A stretch of DNA of 64,000 bases, from NCBI RefSeq assembly GCF_027409185.1, contig NC_084463.1, positions 45,920,407 through 45,984,406 on the forward strand. The letters are read 5' to 3'. Position 1 is the first letter of the stretch. Each line of letters opens with the position of its first letter. This DNA is from Cynocephalus volans. Lineage: Eukaryota > Chordata > Mammalia > Dermoptera > Cynocephalidae. Shown piece after piece: positions 12,201 through 23,992 of this stretch. Made by a program: the position numbers and the translations under genes. The notes beneath the pieces are model-generated. The model saw only the letters and a program-made list of their open reading frames with translations, was not told where the DNA came from and made no database searches.

Positions 12201-12789
12201 CTGTGGGAGGCCGGGCACCAGCTGGGTACAGGATGCTACTTACTCACCTCCCATATGAGGGCTGCTGTGAGGTTTACAATCCATAAAGTGTGTGAAAATA
12301 AGCAAGTAGGTAGGTGAGATATTTAAAGACCAGCTGCAGTTAAAATGTGCCATCTTCCACAGAGGTGACACCCCCACCTGATGCCCTCCAAAACACCAGC
12401 GTGTACAGTGTATATGAAGACTTTTTAGCTCCATGTCTGTGTCCCTTGAGTTCATGGTGGAAGGTCTAGCCTCAGACTCAGTTGTTAGAATTAAGCCACA
12501 TGTATGGGAAAAGAAACCAAGGACAAGTTGTACAAATTGATACTAATCAATTCCTCTGTGGGCCTTTAATTCCAAAAAGTTGGCATGAGCCAAGCCCATG
12601 CCAGGTGTTAAGAGTGGGCTCCAGTCGGTGCTGGGGCCATGCTGGGGGTGATGGATTCCAGCCCCCGACACAAGTCCAGGAAGTGGAGGGGCCCGTACAG
12701 GATCCCAACTCAGCAGGACTCCATGTCAGGGGGAGAATATGTGTGGGTATCAGATGTTCCTCATCACCACCCAGAAAGTTGGTGCTTAC
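9206..12789 (-). other. Pseudogene intron 13
   Basis: No exon or clear mobile element recognised. 11210-11290 is locally G-rich. It starts with donor GTAAGC at 12789 and ends with TTTTCAG at 9206. Short open frames show nothing conserved. Confidence 0.6.
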
Positions 12790-12985
12790 CTGGTCCCTCA
12801 AAGGGCAAGAGTGCGGATGGAATAGGGTCCTTAGCACCCAGTGGAATGAGGTAGAGGCTCTTGATGTGCCTGCTCTTATTAGGTACAACACCAAAACGGC
12901 CACGACTGCTCAAGTAGGAGTAGAGAGAAACGTAGGCAACCTCTTCTTCCTCTGTCAGGGGGTGAAAGCGGATCAGACAGAGCTC
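12790..12985 (-). pseudogene. DIDO1-like: DIDO1-like exon 13 (SPOC domain)
   Basis: Acceptor CATTGTAG, donor CCAG/GTAAGC. 196 nt, 65 codons plus one base. It encodes ELCLIRFHPLTEEEEVAY, SLYSYLSSRGRFGVV, RHIKSLYLIPLGAKDP and LLPFEGP, the last part of the SPOC fold. It is fully open. SPOC domains bind phosphorylated RNA polymerase II CTD in this family, so this copy would still encode a plausible fold if translated alone. Confidence 0.93.
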
Positions 12986-13884
12986 CTACAATGCAAACAG
13001 AGGACAGGGGAAAGCCTTCACCTGTGGCCATGCGAGGAAAGCATCTGCTTTAAAATTTGTATCCAAACCTCAAAAGTACAGCCTGAAATGGGAGATTTTA
13101 GCAATTCTGATTTTGACTTTCATAGCCTTATTGTCCAACATTTGAAATAATGAAATAATGAAGTGGTAAAAGAAATTCACAATCAAGCATCCGAATGCTT
13201 GACTCCAGTCTTGGTTTCAGCAGGACACCCTTTAAAATGACTTCTACTCACAGTCTCAATTTCAGAGAGCTCTCCTGTGAGAGGGACAGGCCATGTAAGG
13301 TGTAGGCCTACCCACGTCTGCAGCAAAGTAAGCTTTCCCGCATGCACAGCGGCTGTGGGCACGGTGAGCAGCTGCACGATCTGCAGCCATTCCCTGTGTG
13401 TCTCCACATGGGAGGGTTAAACTAGGCACAGGGTCTAATCCCTTTTGGGAATCTGATGGAAAACTGTACATACAGACACACGCAGCTGTAGCTAAACCTC
13501 AGGGGTTCCCAGAAAACCAAAACCCATTCAAGAGCCCAGGCTCGGTGCCTTTTGCCAGATCACCTCCAAATTCCCATTGTACTCCTTCAATCATAAAAAA
13601 ATAAACATAAAAATGAGGAAATAAAGTTTTCACATTTTTTTACTAAAATGTAATCATATATACATGATTACAGTAAAGAAAAAAACCCTTCTATCACCAT
13701 ATTTCTCAAACACACCATCACACAGGAATGGAACTATATAAACTTACTTTAACATTCACCTGAAAGTTTCTAGTAAGTTGCAGGCTGACATTTCAAGTGT
13801 TAACCATCAAAATGAAAGGTTAAAAAAGATGTTTAAATAAGCCCTATGTTCCATTGTTGCAGAGACTATACTATAAGCGGATAC
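12986..13884 (-). other. Pseudogene intron 12
   Basis: Nothing coding or repetitive recognised. Splice ends GTATCC and TTGTAG are intact. Confidence 0.6.
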
Positions 13885-13974
13885 CTTAGACACAGAAGAC
13901 TTGAGTTCACCAACATAATCCCAAACCATCTTCGGTGCGATCCTCCCACCGATGTGAATTGTGTTGGGCAAGTC
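13885..13974 (-). pseudogene. DIDO1-like: DIDO1-like exon 12 (SPOC domain)
   Basis: Acceptor TTTTATTTAG, donor AAG/GTATCC. Exactly 90 nt, 30 codons, phase 0. It encodes DLPNTIHIGGRIAPK and VWDYVGELKSSVSK. Matches the middle of the SPOC domain; open, with no missing residues. Confidence 0.92.
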
Positions 13975-14670
13975 CTAAATAAAAAGTACTTTGAGTAAAT
14001 CACGTGTGAAACTCTAGTGTTCAAAAAGAGACTAATGTAGTAACATGAAGGCACCAAACAACCCAAAATTCAAGAAAACAACAATTCAAAGGAAAATGGT
14101 GATAACTGTAGTAAATACTGACTGGTGAACTACCGTCCAGGATTACAAGCTCCCAAACCCAAAGGTGGTATAATAACCTTCTGACAAACAGCATTGTTTA
14201 GAAACTACTGCCCAACCTTTTTTCGTTATCTTTTGTGAACACACACACACACACAAATGATTCAGTTATTACCAGGATAACTGACTTGCCACTCCTTCCT
14301 AAGTTCATAAATTCTAGTGCCATCTTTGTTAACTTGGAAAAATAAGAGACCTGTGAGGGGGTTACACCTGCCACCCACACTATGCAGGTTACAGACGCCT
14401 GGCCATGCTGGTGGCTGTGCACATACGTGTGGTAAATGCCCTTGCTAAACAGATCACTGCTAAACAGATCACTGGGCTGCCCAACTGCTCAGTCAAATTT
14501 CTGCTCTGTGCAAACCTGCTGACCCATTGCGGCAACCATTATCTTACATTCAGACGTACTTAAGTAACCAGGCAGCCAGCGTAAGAGTGTCACACGTCTG
14601 CCTGTAGTAGAGGATCTCCTGTGAAAGACACATACACACAAGCACACACACATATACTTTTGGTACTAAC
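13975..14670 (-). other. Pseudogene intron 11
   Basis: Contains short AC runs at about 14239-14255 and 14629-14650, and a direct repeat of GCTAAACAGATCACTG near 14442-14474. No gene seen. Confidence 0.6.
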
Positions 14671-14824
14671 CTCACTAAGATAATCAAAACAGCCAGAGAC
14701 AGGATATGCCTTAGTGACAAATTTTGCTACACTTTTCATGTTAATAAATCCTTTCCAAACAGTGTTGAATTGAGATAAAAAGCGGGTCGTATCTCCTTCT
14801 GGAGAGGAATGTGACTCTGAGACA
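14671..14824 (-). pseudogene. DIDO1-like: DIDO1-like exon 11 (SPOC domain start)
   Basis: Acceptor TTGTTTTACAG, donor GAG/GTTAGT. 154 nt, phase 2 in and phase 0 out. It encodes SSPEGDTTRFLSQFNTVWKG, FINMKSVAKFVTKAYPVSG and CFDYLSE, the first strands of the SPOC domain. Nearly identical to the DIDO1 sequence I recall, with WKGFINM and the AYPVSG motif kept. Confidence 0.93.
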
Positions 14825-15117
14825 CTGTAAAACAAAACCATGAAAAATAAGGAAATCTGTGTACAATGAGAATTTCAAAAGAATGAAGACCATGTGTTTA
14901 AATGTAAAAGTAAAAATTCCTACACGTTTTGGTAGCTTACTTTTGCCAATTAAATGCTTTAATCATAATGATATAAATAGACATTTTGGTGAAAGAAAAA
15001 ATAAACTGAATTGTATTTCTGAGTAAAACTCAGAGTTGAAATCACCAATTGCCTTTCCGTTCATTAGTTTAAAAGAAAACTTCATTGGCTCTTTCAGACT
15101 ATATCTGAAATACACAC

Positions 15118-15622
15118 CTGATATTCTGTGATGGAACTGACAAGTGTCCTGGGTCAGGGGATGAGGATGGATTAGCCAGTATGAACCTGGGCACCATCAA
15201 AGAGGTCAAAGCAGGCATCGGTGTGTCTTGTTTGGTTTCTACCACGTGGGCACTGTCTGGCTGGGCTGCTATGGAGGCTGTGACTGTGCATGATCCACTT
15301 GGAGCAGTCCTGGAGTCCCAGCTGGACATAGTGACAGTGGTGACAACCGCATTCCCATGGCCTTCCACTGGGGAGAGCTCAGGAATGACACCTCCTGGGG
15401 GCCCAGGGAAATACTTTCTCTCCAGGTTTGAATGAGAAGCACTTTCCAGGTCTGGCTCAGAAGCATTTCTGGGCAGAGTTCCTGGTGTTCTTTCATCAGC
15501 TGAGTTAGGAACTGGATCAGATGGAGAGCTGACACACTTGGATTTTAAGTCTTCTTTCTTAGCAAAAGCCAACAATTTCTGTTTTTTCAGAGGTGGCTCA
15601 TCTTCTGATGAGGAAATGTGAC
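15118..15622 (-). pseudogene. DIDO1-like: DIDO1-like exon 10 (Ser/Pro-rich linker)
   Basis: Acceptor CATCTACCTCAG, donor ATCAG/GTGTGTA. 505 nt, phase 1 in, phase 2 out, fully open. It encodes SEDEPPLKKQKLL, KKEDLKSK, ASEPDLESASHSN, YFPGPPGG, VVTTVTMSSWDSRTAPSG and NPSSSPDPGHLSVP. It matches the low-complexity linker upstream of the SPOC domain in DIDO1, probably disordered. This open frame reads through the donor into the intron for a few codons, which gives a misleading 187-codon ORF. Confidence 0.92.
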
Positions 15623-15858
15623 CTGAGGTAGATGAGGAAAGACATGGTGAGAAATCTGACACATGAAGAGCACAGCGTGCTCATGAGCAGGTAATTGTTT
15701 ACGAGAACCCAAAAGCAACAATGCAAAGAGAGGAGCTAACTTCATGAACTCCAGAAATCCATTCTACCCCCCCCTTTTTTTTGGTTTAAGCTCACCTTTA
15801 CAAGGATTAGTGATTTTAAACAAAATCCAGTGTGACATTATCCCAAAATTATGCTCAC

Positions 15859-15994
15859 CTGTACAGATTTTACAATTTAGATTAAAAAGATGCGCCTCAT
15901 GCTGGCTTGTTGTTTCTTTCAACAAACTGCTACGGACGTCCAGAAGGGGCTGGGGGCTTTTTTCAGGGACAGCTTGTACTGATTCTTGCTGTTC
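15859..15994 (-). pseudogene. DIDO1-like: DIDO1-like exon 9
   Basis: Acceptor TTTCTTTGAG (G at -3, weaker than CAG), donor ACAG/GTGAGC. 136 nt, phase 0 in and phase 1 out. It encodes EQQESVQAVPEKSPQPLLDV, then LLKETTSQHEAHLFNLNCKI ending in CTG. This is the segment linking the TFIIS-like domain to the Ser/Pro-rich region in DIDO1. A long T-run precedes the acceptor. Open frame. Confidence 0.9.
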
Positions 15995-16255
15995 CTCAAA
16001 GAAAAAAAAAGGTAGGTAATTTATTTTCCAATGCCATTTCCAAATTAACAGCACACATGAAAAAAGGTGGATGTGATTAAGAACCACTACAAGAAAAAAA
16101 AGGACCACTGGATACAAGTCCTTGAGAAGTAATGAAATTATGTATATTTGTTATAAGCTCACTGTCCTGCCCAATAATTTAAGACACCTAAAAACATTTG
16201 GAATGGAGAAATTTTACTCTATCTTTTCTGAACCCTGAAAATACCAAATGCTCAC

Positions 16256-16362
16256 ACCTAAGTCTGACATGGGTGTAGAATCTTTTATATTGGGAATGGT
16301 TTCCTGTTTTTAATGTTAGTCTTTTTGCCTTCATGGCACAATTTAGTTCTGGATTCTATCAC
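16256..16362 (-). pseudogene. DIDO1-like: DIDO1-like exon 8, frameshifted
   Basis: Acceptor TTATTTTAG, donor GGT/GTGAGCA. It starts VIESRTKLCHEGKKT, then after an A-run the DIDO1-like text KQETIPNIKDSTPMSDLG continues in another frame. The exon is 107 nt where 105 (35 codons) is expected, which fits two extra A bases in the run after ACTAACATT. Without the shift the frame would match exon 9 in phase 0; with it, translation meets TAA inside the exon. It is a clear inactivating lesion, independent of the codon 37 stop. Confidence 0.85.
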
Positions 16363-16505
16363 CTAAAATAAAAAAGACAAAAATCAAGCCCTCCACCTTG
16401 TTTTCCAGGAGGAAAGCATATCACTCCTGCAAACAGTGTATTATTTGACTTCTGGTAAAGTTAAGTCTCTGGTATCTGAAGCAGCCATTCTACGTCAGTA
16501 CTCAC

Positions 16506-16622
16506 AGATGTCATCAGTTTCTCTTTCCCCCGGGAAATTTCCTTAGATCCAAGTTCTTCTGGCTTCATTCTCACAAGTTTTGCCAAAGAGATTTCTCCAC
16601 GCAAAACACAACGGAAGAGTCC
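16506..16622 (-). pseudogene. DIDO1-like: DIDO1-like exon 7 (end of TFIIS-like domain)
   Basis: Acceptor CTTTATAG, donor TCT/GTGAGTACT. 117 nt, 39 codons, phase 0 both sides. It encodes GLFRCVLRGEISLAKLVRMK and PEELGSKEIS, the third helix region of the TFIIS-like domain. The tail GKEKLMTS differs from the DIDO1 tail. Open frame. A SINE sits in the intron between this exon and exon 6. Confidence 0.9.
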
Positions 16623-17905
16623 CTATAAAGAAACATCATTCATTCATTCATTCAAACAATATCTGTGTGTGTTAATGTGGAGGCTACAGAAACAACAAAG
16701 CAGCACAAGAAGCTCTGCCTGGAGGTTCAAGGACCACTGGACAAAAACCAAAGCTTTCAATGGAAGGCTGCACTGCACAGAGCCCTGCAGAGGCGCGACC
16801 TCACCTGCCTCCCCAAACAGTCCCTTGAGAGCACGCACCAGGCCACCCAGCTGAGAGCAAATGGAGGCCCAGAAAACATGCGTTTCAAAGTCAAGCAAGT
16901 CCCATGTTGCACTGATTCTTCTTTAAAAAATAAAAAGTCACCTGCACAGGAAAAACAAAATCATGTACACAATTTGGAATACAGGTCAGAAAGATACAGT
17001 GTTAGGAATACAGACAGGAAGAAATGACTTGTGCTGGGGGACTGTTAACCACGATGAGATGCAGAGTATCTGACCCTGGTTCTACTGCACAGCCAAGAGC
17101 TCAGAGAGTGACGCACAGGACCAGAAGACTGTAAGCCCTGGTGGCAGGAGGTAAGGGGCTGTAGCAGGTATGCAGCTCAGCCATTGCAGACTTCATTTCC
17201 ATTTTGATCACACAAGAACACCCACCACCCCACGCCTGCTATGAGGACTGAGCTGCCCTGCAGCACCGGTCCAAATGGTGAGAACTGTAGGGGCTGTTCC
17301 TTACTATTACTGTGAAGTCTCCCAAATTGTTGGGCTCACTCAAGTGCTGAGAGAAAAGAAAATAAGGCAGAAAAGGCTGTCTGAAGCCAGAATATGGACA
17401 CAACCATATTCTAGATTAAAGAATCTGTACTTTACTTTAGAGCCAATGAAGGGATGGGCATGTGATTTGGCACTGCAATGTTTAGAAGAGGCTAATCTGG
17501 TGAAATAAAAGATGGACTTCAGGGGCCGGCCCGTGGCTCACTCGGTAGAGTGCGGTGTTGATAACACCAAGGCCCCGGGTTCGGATACAACACCAAGTCA
17601 AGGGTTAAGATCCCCTTACCGGTCATCTTTTAAAAAAAAAAAAAAAAAAAGATGAACTTCAGCCAGTGAGATCCCTGACAAGAGTCCACTTAAGGTAGGG
17701 AACGGAAAGATCCTCAAATAACACCAAGTACATGGGGGCATACAGAAGTGTCACAGAGGATAAAAATACTTTCTAACTTTCACGGAAAGAATATAAATGT
17801 TGCAAATGCTGTTTGATGTATTACTGTGAAACTCAGCGAATAGAAAACACACACCAAGTTTCCTTCTGCGTCAGGAATATTGCAGTACACAGAGACCACA
17901 CACAC
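16623..17905 (-). other. Pseudogene intron 6
   Basis: Contains one SINE (17523-17650). The rest, including a TCATTCATTCATTCA run beside exon 7, is unassigned. Confidence 0.6.
17523..17650 (+). mobile_element. tRNA-Ile-derived SINE (CYN-like), with target-site duplication
   Basis: Starts GGCCGGCCCGTGGCTCACTC and has GTGTTGATAACACCAAGGCC, close to the Ile-tRNA anticodon arm, then box B-like GGGTTCGGATAC joined to a second-unit end (ACACCAAGTCAAGGGTTAAG, CCCCTTACCGGTCATC) and poly(A). Flanked by gatggacttcag at 17511-17522 and gatgaacttcag at 17651-17662, one mismatch. It sits in intron 6 of the pseudogene, opposite to its sense. Confidence 0.87.
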
Positions 17906-18065
17906 CTGATTTTTAGGATCCTTGAGGTTGAACAGGAGGCTGCGGTATTTTCTCATGTAGCGAATATCTGTAACTTGAAACAAGTTAAACATTTCCTTCT
18001 CCAGATGAAGGGCGATGTTTCCTACTTCTTTCTCTGTCATGATTAAGTCATCACTGTCACTGACT
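17906..18065 (-). pseudogene. DIDO1-like: DIDO1-like exon 6 (TFIIS-like domain core)
   Basis: Acceptor CATTCCATTCAG, donor CAG/GTGTGTG. 160 nt, phase 2 in and phase 0 out. It encodes VSDSDDLIMTEKEVGNIALH, then EKEMFNLFQVTDIRY and FNLKDPKNQ, diagnostic of the TFIIS central-like domain shared by DIDO1 and PHF3. Few differences from DIDO1 are apparent. This domain lies in the RNA polymerase II-linked half of the protein. Confidence 0.93.
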
Positions 18066-18204
18066 CTGAATGGAATGAAAAAGAAACTACATAAACCCCT
18101 TGAATTTGGATACATTACATTTTTGAAGCAGTGGGGCAATCTCAAAGTGATCACGCCATACATGGAAGAGCTTCCACAGATAAAAGCCAAGGACAACAGC
18201 CCAC

Positions 18205-18649
18205 CTTTTCCACAAAATCTCTTTCAAGGAGCATCGTATATTCTGCCGAATTTGTGAACTGGGCTGTGACTGCGCAGGGCTCCAGGTCCCAAGGTGTCCT
18301 GGGACTGGAGAGGCCACAGGAAGAGAAGTTGTTACCGGCTTCCCAATGGCTCCAACCAAAGCAGCAGATCCAGGGAACTGTCTGGAAGCCGCCGTCTGCC
18401 TGACAGTGGAAGCACCACCTGATGGGGTGGCCACGAGCCACAGCTTTTGGGAGATGGTGCCCTTGAAGCTAGAGGGTGCCTTTTTAATGGACGGTTGGGC
18501 TGCTGCCACATTAGCAAAAGGAGGAGACATCTTTGGAGCGAGAAGTCTTGGCGATGGTCGTTTGCCCACTAAGCAGCCCGGGCGGTCTTTTCTCTTTGAG
18601 GCCGAGGCCACCGCTGCCTTCTCCTCTGCTCTTCCGTCTGCCTTCCTGG
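18205..18649 (-). pseudogene. DIDO1-like: DIDO1-like exon 5 (Ala/Pro-rich linker and start of TFIIS-like domain)
   Basis: Acceptor CTCTCTTGCAG, donor AAAAG/GTGGGC. 445 nt, phase 1 in and phase 2 out. It encodes EEKAAVASASKRK, FANVAAAQPSIKKAPSSFKG, FPGSAALVGAIGKP and then RQNIRCSLKEILWKR, the first helix of the TFIIS central-like domain. Compared with remembered DIDO1 the Ala-rich stretch around RQTAAS is shorter by about eight residues. The frame is open and in phase with both neighbours. Confidence 0.92.
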
Positions 18650-21600
18650 CTGCAAGAGAGAGCGCAGGTGTGTGGGTGACACAGGAGAACAGGCTTCAAA
18701 GCACGCCCACCCTAAACTAGCAGGAGCTTACTAGGCATTACTGAATAGGATACATCTAGAAAAAAGGATTTTTAAAATCTTAAAATTCAGAAAAGAAGCA
18801 TAATTAAGGACTGTCAGCAGTATTTATGATAGTGACTATGGCTTATTTCAGATAGAAAAATGGTTTATTATATTATTATATTAAAGCTTTTACTTTGACC
18901 AACACACTCCATAATCAAAGCCTCAATTTACTCCTCAGTTGAGCTTTAAAACTGAAGGACAAACTTCATTTTACCAAAAAAAAACAAACAAAAATACCCT
19001 ACGTAGGTTTAGGGTAACACTTAAGAATTCAAGTGCAATTTTTTTGTAAACTTGAGTTTCAAAACTCTTCTCAGGAAGGGTAAACAGACGAGTGCTCCTT
19101 ACATGCACATTCAACCCCGAGTGGACCTCTGTGGCAACCACATCTGAGCATGGGGGGGGGGAAGGTTTCAAATGCCACATTGTCCTACTAGACGAGTCAC
19201 TTGGAGGTGATGCCATTAATGAAATATGGAAAGGTGAGAGGAATTTGCAAGATGGGGAAAGTCAATCATGTTTCCATACTAAGAGTTGGCAACCAACAAT
19301 ATAATAATGTTGCTGTATAAATGTTCCCCTTTACAGCCCTCTAGTCATTATTCAATTAATGTGGTAAACAGTAAATTAGTGCTTTTAATTAAAACAAGGA
19401 TTATAGTCAAAAGCTCAAAAAAAAAAAAAAACCTCAAAAGCCCCCAACTTGCACAAAAACCTTTACATGCCAGGAAAGAACCCATTGCATTATAATCCTA
19501 TATAGGCCACCAGAACTCAAAGATCAGCACTGCAACCCCTCAGCTAGGCAGGGGCTCTGGTACAGACGCCATGTCAGTGGATGATGCTTGTTTGGGCAGC
19601 TGTGTAACACAGCAGCAATCCAGGCAGTGGGACAAGGCATAAAATGTCGGGGGAACAGGTCAGAGCTGCAGGCGGCCTTGGGTTGCATGGGATGGGGGTT
19701 TCCCAGGGAAGTGGTCAAGATACAGGCTCTTCTCAAACTATCCACTCAGCAGCAACCCTCCAAATTCCCAAACATCTTAGTGGGAGAATTCAGCTCATAT
19801 TCCAGTGATCCTGTAAGTTTTCAGTCAATTCACTAAAAACCTGGGAGCTGCAGTTTCCCCACTTTACAGGACAAATAAAATTGTTTAATTTTACAAATTT
19901 GCAATGGTACCACATGGATCCAAAGCTTAGGACAGTCAGACAGTGTTAACAGGCATTATAGTTAACTTTAATTCCAACTGCTTTCGTATTTTTTGTCCTA
20001 ATCATCCTTTTAATGGTAATTCACACAAAAGGCAAATCCCATATTTTCCTCTCACAGAGCCCTTCCAACCTCATACCCTGCCTGTCCCTTGCCACAGGGG
20101 GTCTGCCCATACTTGGTAGCATTTCTAAGCCTCAGTGGTTGAGGCTCTCCACAGACCACTGTGTCCCCTGGGGACTGTGGCTCACATGCTACAACAGCCA
20201 CACCTCTAAATGCTTCATGCCTCTGGGACCTCTGGGTCTTCAAATGAAGTGCACTACACAGCAATGACAGTGTCTGACAAAATCAAAAATAGGGACATAC
20301 TAGGAACAATGACAAAGACTACCTTATACTGTCCAGACACCTTGTTTTAATATTTTTACATGTATTATTTTATCAAGTTCGTATACCTAAAGGATCACTG
20401 TATGTTAATATTTGGAAGTTTATTTTTTAACAACTCAGATTTAGGTAGCAAGGTTTGCAGCATCTAACTTGACTGGCTCCTGGAGTTTAGATTAGATGAA
20501 ATTGGCAGAGTCCCCTTTCCACGGGGGAAGAAGTGTGGGGGCAGGAAATGGCTGAACATATAAAGCACAGCAAGGATGAATTGCTACATGACAATGTCAA
20601 AAGGACTTTGACATTGAGCCAGGGCACCATGAACCAACTACTGGCCTAGAGAGGTGTGTAACTAACCACCAGCCAGGAAGCCGACCATCCAGCAGTCATG
20701 AAAAGAATGAACCTGGCATGAATGAACTTGAGACCTAAAACCAGTTCAGTCACTGTTTTTACAAACAGAAATTTTTCTGAGAATATTTTAACATTTCCAG
20801 AAACCTCAACAAAACACCTTGAATGCAGCACATGGGACACCTGTGCTATGTGACCTGAAGCCAAACCTAAGTGACATTTAACAATCACCTTGTTTCAGGT
20901 TACAAATATATGTTCACCTCAAAAATATTAACTACATTTCTCCAAATTATAAGCTTTAAAATGAGACATCCACAAATGATTAATACTTCCACGACTGGTC
21001 TAGTTATGTATTTTCTCCCTCATTCATGGAAAAACCAAGAGATTGTTTCTGGGACTTTCCAACACATGTGTCTAAAGTCATTTATTACCCAAGAGCAGTA
21101 GTAGTAAATTATGTAATACGTTACAAAAGGTGATTGCCTTCCTTAACCATGAAGATGCTATTTTATAAAATTAGCTGCTTCTCTTAAAAGCCAACCTTCA
21201 TTATCCTTTACCTACTCTTTACTGAGTATATAAATACAAATAAGCAAATTATTGGTAAAATGTTCTATAACTGGGAGACTTCAGTGGCCAGTTGCCCACA
21301 GTTTACCTGCTGGTTTCCTGTGACACATATTAAGCCTCTGTTGTACTTTGAGGGAAAATGTTCAAAACATACCAAAAGTTCTACCCAGCATCCGCCCCAG
21401 GGACCTGCACGCACTTCTGTCCCACTGTGAGTGGCAGCCGCATCGGTGGTGCTGGACTTGGGTCAGCTCTGCTGGAGTGGCAGCGAAAGAGAAACTCATT
21501 TTTGAGCACAGCTAAAATGAAAACTTGCAAGTTCACTTTTTAGTGAATTATGTCGTGTATAAATTTACAGGATGGCAAGGAGTAACTCTGTGACCAACCA

Positions 21601-23992
21601 GAAAAAAACCTATTCTAGAAAAATAGCAGCACCACCTCTCAGGGCTGAGACCCCCCTGCGAGCTGCTGAGCTCTCTGCTGGTCAATGGCAGCACTAACTG
21701 CATCATGATCAGAGGTGTGTCACCCAGTCCCCTCCCATCTGTCCACTGGACAGGAGGGAAGCCATTCTGTCCACACAGCCTCTTTCAGCATCTGCACCCA
21801 TGGGGCCTGCTTGTGGGGAGGAAAGGTGTCACCTTAGGGAGCTGGCTTAAACCTTAGCAGCAGGAGGAACGGCTGCCCATGGCCAGGCCACTGCCCCAGA
21901 TGAAACTGCTACTGCTGGGCCTGGCCATTTGTTTACAATGGAAATAAGTTGTTTGGGGTCCAGCCGACTATAGAACGAAGCAGGCTCTTGGGCACAGGGA
22001 GCAGCAGCACACCCTAGTGGGCTAATTCCCCCAAAGCATGAAACTAGGTGTCTTGTCTCACTACAAGGATGGCTGTGGCAATACAGCATCACTGGACACT
22101 GGGTGGCACTAGAGGGCCTCACAGAAACCAGGAGGAGATAATCCGGCCTCCAGCAAAGGAACTATGCTAATAATTTGCTCCTCTGGGTACAATCTGCCCA
22201 GTAACCCACATGGAAGTTGCAGCAGGACAGGGATGAAAAATACAGGGCAAGAGCTCAAGTCTGCACAGTCCCAACCAACCCCACAGATACCCATGTCCAG
22301 TGACCGCACAAAATGAATGGCTCCTCACAGGCAAAGGAACGGGTGAGACACACCCCTTCTCAGTACTGGTTACTGATCTAGGGAAGTCGGGCTCCAGACC
22401 CTCTTTCACTCACACTGTGTCCTGAATCCTCACCATCAGTTACAGCTGTAAGGACTGTTTCTCTTCTGTGAACCTGCAAGCTACGTCTCTGAAGAGACAC
22501 AGAGGAGAAAGCGTGTGAGTAAATTCTGTTCTATTTTTAGAACTCAGTAAGGCACATGCACAATGTAGTTTCCCATCTCAACTGTTTCTTCACTGTCAAG
22601 ATTTTCCCTGGTATGAAAAATCAAGGTGCCAGTAGCAAAAGAACATGTTTTGCTTTTGCTTCCCTCAATATGCTTAAACATTTTCAAGTAAATTTTATGT
22701 CATGAGGGGAGATGGGGATTGCTCTCAGCTGCATCACGGGTCACCTCCCAGCTGTGCAGTGGTGTGCCTGGCTGCCAAGCTCACTTGGGAGCAGAGATGC
22801 TGCTTTTCCAGATTTTCCAAGCCAGAAACAAGCACTGTTCACATTAATAAGGTTAAACTTGAACCAACATCATTTTTTGTGCCTAAATTGTTTACTACTT
22901 AAACCCAGCAAGACAGAAGCATGTTAAAATAGTCCATTTGCACTCCCCCTGTCCCAAAGAGTCACATGCACATAAACCCCAGAGCTGATGACACCATGCA
23001 AATCATGGTGCAGGATATGCAACCTTGAGTTCTTCTCACTGAACACTTCCAGGTTTGCATCAAGTAAAAGTTGACTCAACTTTCATTTAAGTAGAAAAAG
23101 TAGCAAAAATTCCTACTGATTTCCTAAATTTGCTTCTCTAATTCCCAGAAGCTGGCTATAACTATGTTAGTGTTGATGTATAACAAACAACTATTAAATA
23201 GTTTATGACTTTATACAAATGTATCTGAAGATTGTGAACCACACCAGAGGAATTGTACCAAGTGTCTTCAGAGGTGACCTTTGCAATCTGTGACACTGAT
23301 AATGCCATCAGAGGGACTTTCCATGATTATTAATCTTTAAGGTGTATTAGAGTAGATCCATAGCTCTAAAAGGCTCTATGAAGGTTATTGAGGAGCAGGT
23401 GAATTTATTGAGACCACTCCTGCTGAAAATTCTACTCCTCTCATCCCACTTCTCCAAGGTGGCTGAAGAATAAGAAAGAAGGGAACAGGTAAACGACAGA
23501 CTGAAGGATGACACAGGACAGTGCTGACGGGATATCACCTTGCAGGTTTAAGTTTACAGAGATGTGAAACCTTTCCCTGACCTAATTTTCTGAACAATAG
23601 GCTATTTTTTTAAATTTATGAAATGTAAGACACTTCTTTAAGGCAGCCGAAGGCCCACCCACACATGCATGAGCCCTGGAGAGGCCTACACATACCAACA
23701 GAGCCAGCACCCAAGTGAGTGCAGGATCCTGCAAGCCAAACTCCTATGTAGTTGCAGGCCCACTGCTGCCCACCAGAGCCTGAGAGGGGCATGCACATTG
23801 ACCCAGACGGAGCCAAGGCAGCCAAACATACACTCAACTGCATTGATACAAGACGAGTCACCACCAGAGCCTACAAACAGAGGAGGAAGTCTCTTCCCTC
23901 ATAGCCCACTCCAGAGTAACAGAAGAAACAAGTGTCCTATCAGATGACCAAACACCAATGAAAATAACAGAACTACAAATAAATAAGAAGAT

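Noticed and set aside
12240..12310. MIR-like segment (GAGGGCTGCTGTGAGGTTTA)
   Set aside because: Only a short weak resemblance; not enough to annotate.
17523..17650. Possible functional Ile-tRNA gene
   Set aside because: Tail of A residues, target-site duplication and a disrupted cloverleaf mark it as a SINE.
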